NCBI GenBank assembly: GCA_001321835.1
Contig: JPUR01000193.1
Location: 1 to 18,212, forward strand
Reading direction: 5' to 3'
Length of the DNA: 18,212 nucleotides
Source of the DNA: Marinosulfonomonas sp. PRT-SC04
GTDB lineage: Bacteria > Pseudomonadota > Alphaproteobacteria > Rhodobacterales > Rhodobacteraceae
Shown here: positions 8,547 through 16,983 of the stretch, piece after piece
How the letters are laid out: each line of letters opens with the position of its first letter
How positions within the stretch are numbered: position 1 is the stretch's first letter
Notes under the pieces: generated by a model
Databases searched by the model: none
The model's input: only the letters and a program-made list of their open reading frames with translations
Told to the model about the DNA's origin: nothing
Translations under genes and position numbers: made by a program

Positions 8547-11500
8547 ATGTTGACCCAACACCGCAACACTATTGACGCCGCCCAAAATGCCGGTGAGGCC
8601 AAAACCCTCGAAGCCCTGATCAAATCCGCAGCATTATCCCCCGAAATGTGCGCCCAAATCAGCGCCCGCGCCACCCAGCTGGTGGTCGACATCCGCGCCT
8701 CGGCCAAACCCGGCTTGATGGAAGTGTTCCTCGCCGAATACGGCCTCTCCACCGATGAAGGCATCGCGTTGATGTGCCTCGCCGAGGCCCTGCTGCGGGT
8801 CCCCGATGCCAGCACCATTGATGCGCTGATCGAAGATAAAATCGCGCCCTCGAATTGGGGCAAACATCTGGGCAAATCTTCCTCCTCCCTGGTCAACGCC
8901 TCAACTTGGGCCTTGATGCTGACCGGCAAAGTTCTGGACGACACCAACCCCGGCATCGCCAGCCAATTGCACGGGGCCGTCAAACGATTGGGCGAGCCGC
9001 TGATCCGCCACGCGGTCAGCCGCGCCATGCGTGAAATGGGCCGCCAGTTTGTGCTGGGCGAGAACATTACAAAGGCAATGAAACGCGCCACCGGAATGCA
9101 GAAGCAGGGCTATACCTACTCCTACGACATGCTCGGCGAAGCGGCCCGCACCGAGGCGGATGCCAAGCGCTATCACCTCGCCTACTCGAAAGCGATCACC
9201 TCAATTGCGGCGGCCTGCACCCATAAAGACATCCAGAAAAACCCCGGCATTTCGGTTAAACTATCAGCGCTGCACCCGCGCTACGAGGTCGCCCAAAAAG
9301 ACCGCGTGATGGCCGAATTGGTGCCACGGGTCCGCGCCCTCGCAGGCCTCGCAAAATCTGCCGGCATGGGCTTCAATATTGACGCCGAGGAAGCCGATCG
9401 TTTGTCGCTGTCCCTCGATGTGATCGAGGCGGTTTTATCTGACCCCTCACTGGCCGGATGGGACGGCTTCGGCGTTGTGGTGCAAGCCTTTGGTCAACGC
9501 ACGACACCCGTGATCGACTGGCTCTATGCGCTGTCGCAAAAACTGGACCGACGCATCATGGTGCGGCTGGTCAAGGGCGCCTATTGGGACACTGAAATCA
9601 AACACGCCCAAGTCAACGGCATTGAGGGCTTTCCGGTCTTCACCCACAAAGCGGCCACCGACATTTCCTACATCAGCAATGCCCAACGTCTGTTGGGAAT
9701 GACCGACCGGATTTACCCGCAATTTGCCACCCATAATGCCCACACCGTAGCAGCGATTTTGGAAATGGCGCAGGCCGGAAACAATGCCGCAGATGACTAT
9801 GAATTCCAGCGCCTGCACGGCATGGGCGAACGCCTGCATGACATCGTTCTAACTGCCGAAAATAGCCGCTGCCGGATCTACGCACCGGTTGGCGCGCACC
9901 GTGATCTGCTGGCATACCTCGTGCGCCGACTGCTGGAAAACGGCGCCAATTCCTCATTCGTGAACCAGATTGTTGATGCCGAAGTGCCCCCCGAAGTGGT
10001 CGCGGCTGATCCATTTGAAGCCCCGATGCCCGCCACCAGCATCACCCGCGCCCCCGATCTGTTCTTGCCCGAGCGCCGCAACTCCAAAGGCTGGGATCTG
10101 GCCGATGTGCCGACCCTTGCCGCCATTGATGCCGCCCGCGAACCGCACCAAACCACAAGCTTCACCGCGGCACCATTGATCGCCGGAAAACCGAGCAAAT
10201 CATCGGCTGTGCCACTGCTAAATCCAGCCGATCCAGCCGATACCGTTGGCCATGTCACATGGGCGAGCACAGCAGATGTAAACACCGCGCTGACCGCCGC
10301 CAAACCATGGGATGCCCCTGCCGCTGAGCGCGCCAAAATCCTCAATAAGGTGGCTGATCTATATGAGGAAAACTTCGGCCAAATCTTTGCAATCCTGACC
10401 CGAGAGGCCGGTAAAACCCTGCCAGACGCGGTTGGTGAATTGCGCGAAGCCGTTGATTTCTTGCGCTATTACGCCGCCCAAGCCCTGCGTCACACCGAAC
10501 CACCTGTCGGGCTGTTCACCTGCATTTCGCCGTGGAATTTCCCGCTGGCGATTTTCAGCGGCCAGATTGCCGCCAGTCTTGCCACCGGCAACGCCACCTT
10601 AGCCAAACCCTCCGAACAAACCCCGCTGATCGCGTATTTCGCCACCAGTCTGCTGCACAAAGCCGGTGTTCCGGCCAGCGCGTTGCAACTGTTGCCAGGC
10701 GACGGCAGCATCGGCGCAGCCCTCACTTCGGACGCACGGATTGGCGGCGTTTGCTTCACCGGCTCCACCGCCACCGCCCTGCTAATCCGCAGCGCGATGG
10801 CCGAAAACCTAGCCCCCGGCGCGCCGTTGATTGCGGAAACTGGCGGGCTGAACGCAATGATCGTCGACAGCACCGCGCTGTTTGAACAAGCGGTGCGCGA
10901 CGTGGTGCAAAGCGCCTTTCAATCGGCAGGCCAACGCTGCTCGGCCCTGCGTTGCCTTTACGTGCAAGAAGACATAGCCGAAGATTTCACCGAAATGCTG
11001 CAAGGCGCGATGGACGAATTATCGCTCACCAACCCGTGGCAGCTGTCTTGCGATGTCGGGCCGGTGATTGATCAGGCCGCCCATGAGCAGATCGCAGACT
11101 ACATCAGCGCTGCAAAAACCGAGGGCCGTTTGATCAAACAATTGCCGCGCCCTGCGGTCGGTCACTTCATTGCACCCGCCTTGATACAAGTGTCGGGCAT
11201 CATTGATATGCAGCGCGAAATTTTTGGGCCTGTGCTGCATATTGCAACCTTTAAGTCCGGCGATCTGGGCCGTGTGATCCACGATATCAACGCCACCGGA
11301 TACGGGCTGACGTTTGGCTTGCACACCCGCATTGATGACCGCGTACAATATGTGGTCGAGCGGCTGAAAGCTGGCAATATCTACGTCAATCGTAACCAAA
11401 TCGGTGCGGTGGTTGGCTCGCAACCCTTTGGCGGAGAAGGCTTATCAGGCACAGGACCGAAGGCCGGGGGCACAGAATACCTGACCCGTTTCTTGACCCA

Positions 11501-11981
11501 CGAAACACCCGGCATCAGCCAAGACGCCACCCCAGATGACAGTCGAACCCCACTAAAAGACCTGCAAAATACGCTAACCAATGCGGCGGTTTCAACCGAG
11601 GTTTCCACCGTTGAGCTGCCCGGCCCGACCGGAGAATCCAACCGCCTGAGCTACCATGTTCGCTTGCCAATCCTGTGCCTTGGGCCAACCCTAGGAGCCG
11701 CCGAACAGCAGGCCGCCGCCGTGCGTGATTTGGGCGGCATCGCAGTGCTGGCGACCGGACTGCCCCCCGAAGCGCTGACCACCCTAACCGGTTTTTCCAG
11801 CGCGATCTATTGGGGCAACGCGGGCCGCGCCTATATGCAAGCCTTGGCCCAGCGAAAGGGGGCAATTTTAGCGCTGATCACTCGGCGGCCGACCTCTGCA
11901 GACACCCAACTGGAGCGTCACACCTGCGTTGACACCACCGCTTCGGGGGGCAATGCAACCCTGCTGGCCGAAGCTGGATAG
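8547..11981 (+). CDS. putA: bifunctional proline dehydrogenase / L-glutamate gamma-semialdehyde dehydrogenase
   Basis: Oxidises proline to glutamate in two steps: FAD-dependent proline dehydrogenase, then NAD-dependent P5C/semialdehyde dehydrogenase, with the intermediate channelled inside the protein. With the start used here it has 1144 residues. The PRODH barrel spans about 180-475 (NIDAEEADR, RLVKGAYWDTEIK, FATHNAHT and the C-terminal RRLLENGANSSFVNQ). The aldehyde dehydrogenase domain spans about 525-1020 (SPWNFPLAIF, catalytic Glu in AETGG near 764, catalytic Cys in AGQRCSALR near 798). A C-terminal extension ends GGNATLLAEAG, like the conserved C-terminal motif of longer PutAs. No ribbon-helix-helix DNA-binding domain precedes it, so it fits the non-regulatory long (type B) class, and regulation falls to PutR. 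The frame is open from ATG 8499, but that would overlap the promoter region; ATG 8547 gives the usual opening MLTQHR. Confidence 0.93.
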   Translation: MLTQHRNTIDAAQNAGEAKTLEALIKSAALSPEMCAQISARATQLVVDIRASAKPGLMEVFLAEYGLSTDEGIALMCLAEALLRVPDASTIDALIEDKIAPSNWGKHLGKSSSSLVNASTWALMLTGKVLDDTNPGIASQLHGAVKRLGEPLIRHAVSRAMREMGRQFVLGENITKAMKRATGMQKQGYTYSYDMLGEAARTEADAKRYHLAYSKAITSIAAACTHKDIQKNPGISVKLSALHPRYEVAQKDRVMAELVPRVRALAGLAKSAGMGFNIDAEEADRLSLSLDVIEAVLSDPSLAGWDGFGVVVQAFGQRTTPVIDWLYALSQKLDRRIMVRLVKGAYWDTEIKHAQVNGIEGFPVFTHKAATDISYISNAQRLLGMTDRIYPQFATHNAHTVAAILEMAQAGNNAADDYEFQRLHGMGERLHDIVLTAENSRCRIYAPVGAHRDLLAYLVRRLLENGANSSFVNQIVDAEVPPEVVAADPFEAPMPATSITRAPDLFLPERRNSKGWDLADVPTLAAIDAAREPHQTTSFTAAPLIAGKPSKSSAVPLLNPADPADTVGHVTWASTADVNTALTAAKPWDAPAAERAKILNKVADLYEENFGQIFAILTREAGKTLPDAVGELREAVDFLRYYAAQALRHTEPPVGLFTCISPWNFPLAIFSGQIAASLATGNATLAKPSEQTPLIAYFATSLLHKAGVPASALQLLPGDGSIGAALTSDARIGGVCFTGSTATALLIRSAMAENLAPGAPLIAETGGLNAMIVDSTALFEQAVRDVVQSAFQSAGQRCSALRCLYVQEDIAEDFTEMLQGAMDELSLTNPWQLSCDVGPVIDQAAHEQIADYISAAKTEGRLIKQLPRPAVGHFIAPALIQVSGIIDMQREIFGPVLHIATFKSGDLGRVIHDINATGYGLTFGLHTRIDDRVQYVVERLKAGNIYVNRNQIGAVVGSQPFGGEGLSGTGPKAGGTEYLTRFLTHETPGISQDATPDDSRTPLKDLQNTLTNAAVSTEVSTVELPGPTGESNRLSYHVRLPILCLGPTLGAAEQQAAAVRDLGGIAVLATGLPPEALTTLTGFSSAIYWGNAGRAYMQALAQRKGAILALITRRPTSADTQLERHTCVDTTASGGNATLLAEAG

Positions 11982-12021
11982 CCGCATTCGAGCGGTAATT
12001 TCAGCCTGACCACTTGACCCT

Positions 12022-12033
12022 GATTGGCCAATC
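12022..12033. repeat. 12-base perfect palindrome before the rhomboid gene
   Basis: GATTGGCCAATC, 16 bases ahead of the rhomboid ATG. It might be an operator, or simply chance. Confidence 0.3.
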
Positions 12034-12049
12034 GGCGAGCTTCTCGAAT

Positions 12050-12793
12050 ATGTTTCCTATTCGTGATCACAACCCGTCATTGCAAACGCCTTACGTCACC
12101 TACGCGCTGATGGCGGTGAATGTTTTGGTGTTCCTGACCTATTGGTTTGATCTGGAAAACCCGCAAGTGATCAACCGGTTTTTCTGTGACTGGGCGATGG
12201 TGCCCGCGCTGGTGACCGGTGGCGAGCATTATTACAGCATGGTCAGCTCGATGTTTCTGCACGGCGGATTTATGCACCTTGCCGGTAACATGCTGTTTTT
12301 ATGGATTTTTGGCGACAATATAGAAGAGCAGCTGGGGCATGTAACCTATCTGATGTTCTATTTCGCCGTTGGCCTGATCGCAGGCACTGTTCAGGTGATG
12401 ATCGATCCGACCTCGATGGTTCCGGTGGTTGGCGCATCGGGGGCAATTGCCGGCGTGATGGGCGGCTATTTGCTGCTGTTCCCCAAGGCCAAAATCGATA
12501 TCCTGATTATCATTATTGTATTTTTCCGGATCTTTCCAATCCCCGCCTGGGTGATGTTGGGCCTGTGGTTTGCCATTCAGTTGTTCAGCGGCGTGATGGT
12601 TGATTCAAGCACCGGTGGCATTGCCTATTGGGAGCATGCCGGTGGATTTATTGCCGGAATCCTGCTGGCCATTCCGGTCTGGAAGCGGCTTGGTGGGGTG
12701 ACGTTCTGGAGCAAAAACCACGGTCTGCCACCGCATCCCGATGCCAAATACGAACTCTCGACATCCCGTATTCCCAGAATAAAGAGGCGCTGA
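12050..12793 (+). CDS. rhomboid-family intramembrane serine protease
   Basis: A 247-residue polytopic inner-membrane protein with about six hydrophobic segments. Rhomboids cut transmembrane substrates within the bilayer by a Ser-His dyad. Seen here are the loop-1/TM2 signature HGGFMHLAGNMLFLWIFGDN (71-90), the nucleophile in GASGAIAGVMG (Ser about 130) and the histidine in AYWEHAGGFIAG (His about 196). The opening MFPIRDHNPS is typical of alphaproteobacterial members. The ATG at 12050 is preferred to the upstream in-frame TTG at 12014. Its substrate is unknown. Its stop overlaps the ATG of the next gene by one base, so it is translationally coupled to the GFA-family gene. Confidence 0.92.
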   Translation: MFPIRDHNPSLQTPYVTYALMAVNVLVFLTYWFDLENPQVINRFFCDWAMVPALVTGGEHYYSMVSSMFLHGGFMHLAGNMLFLWIFGDNIEEQLGHVTYLMFYFAVGLIAGTVQVMIDPTSMVPVVGASGAIAGVMGGYLLLFPKAKIDILIIIIVFFRIFPIPAWVMLGLWFAIQLFSGVMVDSSTGGIAYWEHAGGFIAGILLAIPVWKRLGGVTFWSKNHGLPPHPDAKYELSTSRIPRIKRR

Positions 12794-13140
12794 TGGACCC
12801 CCTGAAATTAACTTGCCACAAACTAACCTGTCACTGTGGCGCGGTCGAGCTGTCCGTCACCTTAAGCGATGGGCTGAACACCGCGCGGCGCTGCGACTGT
12901 TCCTTTTGCCGCCGCCGTGGTGCGATTGCTGTTAGCGCGCCGCTGGACGGCATTAAAATTGTCAAAGGCGCTGATAAGCTGACGCTGTATACATGGGGCA
13001 CCGGCACCGCGAAGCATTACTTCTGCTCGGTTTGCGGCATCTACACCCACCATCAACGCCGCTCGAACCCGAATGAATATGGCGTCAACGTAGCTGCTCT
13101 TGAGGGTATCAACCCGCGCGATTTGGGAAATGTATCATAG
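12793..13140 (+). CDS. GFA-family (CENP-V/GFA) zinc protein, C-terminus cut by an amber codon
   Basis: A small zinc-fold protein of the glutathione-dependent formaldehyde-activating enzyme family; most members have no proven activity. Zinc ligands are visible as TCHCG, CDCSFCRRRG and FCSVCGIYTHHQ. It ends at residue 115 with a TAG (13138-13140), but in the same frame the next ten codons read SDGVNHPSDR before TAA (13171-13173). DGVNHPSD is the family's normal C-terminal motif. The amber is therefore probably a Trp (TGG) to stop mutation that removes 11 residues; the zinc core is kept, so the product may still fold. The N-terminus carries a tandem KLTCHKLTCH duplication whose two copies differ only by three silent bases. 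It is coupled to the rhomboid gene (TGATG). Confidence 0.82.
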   Translation: MDPLKLTCHKLTCHCGAVELSVTLSDGLNTARRCDCSFCRRRGAIAVSAPLDGIKIVKGADKLTLYTWGTGTAKHYFCSVCGIYTHHQRRSNPNEYGVNVAALEGINPRDLGNVS

Positions 13141-13177
13141 AGCGACGGCGTCAATCACCCGTCAGACCGATAAGCCC

Positions 13178-14112
13178 ATGAGCGCGATTTTCTTTGTGAT
13201 CCTGCCACTTATTCTACTGGTGCTGGTCGGGTTTCTTGCCGCCAAATTCCGACTGTTATCAGAGCCGGATTGGCAGGGATTGAGCGGCTCAGCTTCACCA
13301 TTCTGATCCCTGCCTTGATTATCAACGCAATTTACGCCTCGGATCTGTCGATCCAAACCTCGGGGCCATATGTGTTGGCGGTGATTTTGGCGGTCGCCAT
13401 TGTCGGCCTGCTGACGCTTGGTTTGCGACCAATCCTGCCGAAATCCAGCCTAACGGGGCCGCAGCTGTCGACCATGGTGCAGACCAGCACCCGTTGGAAT
13501 GCGTTGATCACCCTGCCGATTGGCGCGCAACTGTTTGGCGCTGACGGGTTGACCACCATTGCCATCGCGATGGCGTTTTTGATCCCGTTGATCAACATCG
13601 GCAATATCATTGTTATTTCGGGGCTGCATTCCCACGCTTTCACCCTGAAAAGCGTGACGCGCACCATTGCAAAAAACCCGCTGATCATCGCCTGTGCCAT
13701 TGGTCTGAGTTTAAATCTGATCGGCAATCTAACCGGTTTTCAGATGCCCAAAACCGCATCGGACACGTTGCATATGATCAGTCGCAGCGCCTTGGCGGTT
13801 GGGCTTTTGTGCATCGGCGCCGGGTTTGACTGGCGGCGTTTGCTGCGGCCAAACTGGCAGGTGATCTGGGGTGTTGGGATCAAAAACATCGCGGCCCCTT
13901 TGGTGTTTTTGGGCATTGCCACCTATTTTGATCTGAACCAGATTGAAACGCTCTGTGGCATGTTGGTCGTGGCGACACCGGCCGCCACAAACGGCTATAT
14001 CGTCGCCCGACAAATGGGCGGCGACGCCGAATTATATGCCTATACCATGAGCTGGCAATTGGTCGCCTCGATCATCACGTTTCCAGCCCTGATCTATTTG
14101 ATGCAGGGCTAG
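13178..14112 (+). pseudogene. AEC-family transporter (malonate/auxin carrier type), frameshifted
   Basis: A roughly 312-residue AEC/auxin-efflux-carrier family inner-membrane permease split by a single-base shift. Frame one begins with MSAIFFVILPLILLVLVGFL at 13178 and runs to EPDWQG, then continues out of frame to a stop at 13306. The homologous continuation IERLSFTILIPALIINAIYA is in the -1 frame from about 13276 to 14112. Restoring one G in the GGG run at 13276-13278 joins the two without other change. The rest is intact: about ten hydrophobic segments, with the late VVATPAATNGYIVARQMGGD typical of the family. The start lies four bases after the ancestral stop of the GFA gene, so the three genes were an operon. 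The substrate cannot be told. Confidence 0.85.
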
Positions 14113-14150
14113 AGGATGGCCGACTGATTAGCCCATCGATGATGCAGAGA

Positions 14151-14939
14151 TTAGCTTTGACGGATAATCTTGCTGAACCGATCAAAGATCGGCTCGTTTG
14201 AACAAATCACTTCGCCATCGGCCAGCATGTCGCCGCCTTTTTTGATCGGCTCAACCAAGCCACCGGCTTCGCGTACAATCACCAAACCAGCGGCCATGTC
14301 CCATGCTTTCAGGCGGCGTTCCCAAAATCCGTCATAGCGCCCTGCGGCCACATAAGCCAAATCCAGCGAGGCCGCACCAAAGCGGCGCACACCGGCGCAA
14401 GTGGGCAAAATCCGCGCCAAATCTTGCAATGTTTCAGGCAAATCCCCCCGACCGGCGAATGGCAGACCGGTGGAAAAAATCGATTCACTCATCCGCTGAC
14501 GGCCAGAAACCCGCAACCGGCTTTCGTTCAACCAAGCGCCTTGGCCCTTTTCAGCGAAGAACATCTCGTCTCTGGTCGGATCATAGACCACACCGGCAAC
14601 CACTTCGCCTTTATGCTCAAGCGCAATCGAAACTGCCCAATGCGGCAGCCCGTGCAGAAAATTCGTGGTGCCATCCAGCGGGTCAACAATCCAGCGGCGG
14701 GTCGGGTCTACACCCTCCACAACCTTGGATTCTTCGCCAACCCAGCCATACATTGGCCGGCCGCCCATCAGCTCCTCGCGGATGATCTCTTCGGCCTCGA
14801 TATCGGCCTTTGTAACGAAATCGCCAGCGCCTTTGATCGACACTTGCAGGTTCTCGACTTCACGGAAATCTTTCGACAATGACCGGCCCGCCGCACGTGC
14901 AGCTTTCATCATCAGGTTCACATTGGCGCTCATTGGCAT
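14151..14939 (-). CDS. suhB: inositol-1-monophosphatase family protein (SuhB-like)
   Basis: Magnesium-dependent phosphatase of the IMPase/SuhB family, 262 residues, cytoplasmic. Metal-binding motifs are GEES (residues 68-71), IVDPLDGTTNFLHG (Asp 86 and 89) and a later WDMAAG. Substrates in the family include myo-inositol phosphates and other sugar phosphates; E. coli SuhB also takes part in rRNA transcription antitermination, so the physiological role here is open. The ATG at 14939 is chosen because AAAGGAG lies eight bases upstream. The open frame extends to 14996, but that would include the promoter. It converges on the AEC pseudogene. Confidence 0.92.
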   Translation of the reverse strand: MPMSANVNLMMKAARAAGRSLSKDFREVENLQVSIKGAGDFVTKADIEAEEIIREELMGGRPMYGWVGEESKVVEGVDPTRRWIVDPLDGTTNFLHGLPHWAVSIALEHKGEVVAGVVYDPTRDEMFFAEKGQGAWLNESRLRVSGRQRMSESIFSTGLPFAGRGDLPETLQDLARILPTCAGVRRFGAASLDLAYVAAGRYDGFWERRLKAWDMAAGLVIVREAGGLVEPIKKGGDMLADGEVICSNEPIFDRFSKIIRQS

Positions 14940-14970
14940 CGGGCAGACTCCTTTGGGATCAAGAAAGCCG

Positions 14971-14998
14971 TATATACACCCCCGCGACAGGCGCACAA
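14971..14998 (-). promoter_or_regulatory. candidate suhB promoter
   Basis: On the minus strand TTGTGC (14998-14993) is followed by a 16-base spacer and TATATA (14976-14971). Transcription would start near 14964, about 25 bases before the ATG. This separates suhB from metR, which lies upstream in the same direction. Confidence 0.5.
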
Positions 14999-15028
14999 GG
15001 GCCGCAAACGCCCTGATCCCTAAAACAC

Positions 15029-15949
15029 CTAGGATTTTCGCGGATCACCACGTTGCAGTTTCACAGGGATGCTGCGCGCTAATCGTAACAAATGTGCCAT
15101 ATAGGGTTTGGTTGCCTCATCTTCGCGCACCGCGGCAAACAAGCGCCGCGTCAGGCCATTCTTGGTCAGCGGCAAGGTGACATAATCGGAATTATACCGC
15201 ACCTCGCGCACCACCCAATCCGGCAACACCGCCACGCCCCGATTGGACGCCACCAGCAATAAAATCACCGCGGTTAATTCCACTTGCCGGATCGCTGCTG
15301 GTTCAATCTTTGCAGGCCCCAACAATTCGGTGAACGCGTCCAGCTTGCTGCGATCCACCGGATAGGTGATCAAGGTTTGATCCCTGAAATCCGCTGCTTC
15401 AATATAGGCTTTCTGCGCCAGCGGGTTCTTGGCAGCGGCCACAAACACCGGCTCGTAATCAAACAGCGGCACAAACTCGATCCCGTCCAAATCCTCAGGG
15501 TCCGATGAGACCACCAAATCGACCTGCTCCTTTTGCAACGCCGTCAGCGCGTCAAACGACAGACCGGCCCGAATATCAACATCGACATCCGGCCACGCCT
15601 TACGGAACTCCTCCAGCACCGGAAACAACCACTCAAAACAGGCGTGACATTCAATCGCGATGTGCAAACGCCCTGCCCGTCCGGAGTTCAAACCGGCGAA
15701 ATCATCCTGAAGCGCCTGAACTTCTGGCAACACTTTTTCAGCCAGCGCCAACAACCGCATCCCTGCCGCTGACAGGCGTAAGGGTTTGGAACGACGTATA
15801 AAAAGGCTGATTTGCGCTTGCTCTTCCAGCCCTTTGATTTGGTGGCTCAGGGCGGATTGAGTGATGTTCATCACCTCGGCCGCTCGCGCCAAACCGCCGC
15901 ATTCATGTATGGCTTTGATCGTGCGCAGATGCCGTAATTCCAGATGCAT
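15029..15949 (-). CDS. metR: LysR-type regulator of methionine metabolism, MetR
   Basis: LysR-family transcription factor, 306 residues from the ATG at 15949 (GAGG about ten bases upstream; an in-frame TTG at 15958 is less likely). The N-terminal helix-turn-helix reads HLRTIKAIHECGGLARAAEV then TQSALSHQIKGLEEQ. The effector domain has the MetR-like stretches HIAIECHACFEWLFPVLEEF and LITYPVDRSKLD. In E. coli MetR uses homocysteine as co-effector and activates met genes such as metE, metH and metF. Here it is divergent from metF, with a perfect MetR box between, which supports the name strongly. Confidence 0.9.
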   Translation of the reverse strand: MHLELRHLRTIKAIHECGGLARAAEVMNITQSALSHQIKGLEEQAQISLFIRRSKPLRLSAAGMRLLALAEKVLPEVQALQDDFAGLNSGRAGRLHIAIECHACFEWLFPVLEEFRKAWPDVDVDIRAGLSFDALTALQKEQVDLVVSSDPEDLDGIEFVPLFDYEPVFVAAAKNPLAQKAYIEAADFRDQTLITYPVDRSKLDAFTELLGPAKIEPAAIRQVELTAVILLLVASNRGVAVLPDWVVREVRYNSDYVTLPLTKNGLTRRLFAAVREDEATKPYMAHLLRLARSIPVKLQRGDPRKS

Positions 15950-15982
15950 TTGAAGCAAACCTCATATTAATCTTGAGAATTA

Positions 15983-15995
15983 TGAATTTGTTTCA
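15983..15995. promoter_or_regulatory. MetR box, TGAA-N5-TTCA
   Basis: TGAATTTGTTTCA matches the E. coli MetR consensus TGAA-N5-TTCA exactly. It lies in the 92-base interval between the metR and metF starts, 34 bases from metR and 46 from metF, where one bound dimer could affect both promoters. Confidence 0.7.
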
Positions 15996-16041
15996 CGTTT
16001 CGAGCTGTGCGACAAGGGGCACCAGCATAAAGGAACACCTC

Positions 16042-16908
16042 ATGGTCACGCCGCGCATCAGTTTTGAATTCTTCCCGCCACAATCGCTGGAGGCCTCATT
16101 CCGGCTGTGGGACACCGTGCAAGTGCTGGCCCCGCTGGATCCGAATTTCGTTTCCGTAACCTATGGCGCCGGCGGCACCACCCGCGAATTGACCCATGAC
16201 GCGGTGACTTTGCTGCACAAACAATACGGGCTGAAAGTGGCGGCGCATCTGACCTGCGTGAACTCCAGCCGCGATGAAATCCTGACCATCGCCAATGGCT
16301 ATGCCGAGGCAGGCGTCACCGATATCGTCGCCCTGCGCGGCGATGCGCCCAAGGGCCGCGACAGCTTCGACGCCCAAGGCGACGGGTTTGCCACCTCGAT
16401 CGAGTTGATCGAAACTTTGGCAAACACCGGCAAGTTCAACATCCGCGTCGGGGCCTATCCCGAACCGCACCCAGATTCGGCCAACACGGCTGCCGATGTC
16501 GATTGGCTGAAGCGCAAAATCGACGCGGGGGCCAGCAGCGCCATCACCCAGTTTTTCTTTGAGGCCGACACCTTCTTTCGCTTTCGTGACGCGTGCCAAA
16601 AGGCGGGCATCGACGCGCCAATCATTCCGGGCATCATGCCAATCACCAGCTGGACTGGCCTGAAAAAATTCAGCGCCAGCTGCGGCACCACCCTGCCCGC
16701 GTGGCTGGACGACGCCTTCACCACCGCGATCCGCGATGATCGCACCGCGCTGTTATCGACCGCGGTTTGCACCGAACTCTGCACTGATCTGATTGATGGC
16801 GGCGTGGAAGATTTGCACTTTTACACCCTGAATCGCCCTGAATTGACCCGCGATGTGTGTCACGCCTTGGGTGTGACCCCCAACGTCACACTGGAAAACG
16901 TCGCATAA
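16042..16908 (+). CDS. metF: methylenetetrahydrofolate reductase
   Basis: Flavin-dependent reduction of 5,10-methylene-THF to 5-methyl-THF, the methyl donor for methionine synthesis; cytoplasmic, 288 residues. Family motifs are ISFEFFPPQ at the N-terminus, VSVTYGAGGTTRE, HLTCVNSSRDEI, VALRGDAPKG, GAYPEPHPDS, ITQFFFEADTFFRF and the C-terminal GVEDLHFYTLNRPELT. The ATG at 16042 has AAAGGA seven bases upstream; the open frame from 15973 would cover the MetR box and is rejected as the start. Divergent from metR and presumably activated by it. Confidence 0.96.
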   Translation: MVTPRISFEFFPPQSLEASFRLWDTVQVLAPLDPNFVSVTYGAGGTTRELTHDAVTLLHKQYGLKVAAHLTCVNSSRDEILTIANGYAEAGVTDIVALRGDAPKGRDSFDAQGDGFATSIELIETLANTGKFNIRVGAYPEPHPDSANTAADVDWLKRKIDAGASSAITQFFFEADTFFRFRDACQKAGIDAPIIPGIMPITSWTGLKKFSASCGTTLPAWLDDAFTTAIRDDRTALLSTAVCTELCTDLIDGGVEDLHFYTLNRPELTRDVCHALGVTPNVTLENVA

Positions 16909-16983
16909 GGGCGGCATCGCTCTTCTAATTGTCGCGCCAAAGGCCTAAAAGTGCCCAATCCGCAGCGAACAAAGAAGAGCAAC

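Noticed and set aside
8474..9091. 205-codon open frame antisense to putA, also overlapping the PutR operator
   Set aside because: Shadow frame; it would run across the putR-putA control region, and its sequence has no recognisable domain.
13270..13300. Programmed -1 frameshift in the AEC transporter
   Set aside because: No X-XXY-YYZ slippery heptamer and no clear downstream structure; the family is normally encoded in one frame.
16871..16891. Perfect 7-base inverted repeat GTGTGAC/GTCACAC at the end of metF, considered as a terminator
   Set aside because: It lies inside the coding sequence and has no T-run; most likely coincidental codon choice.
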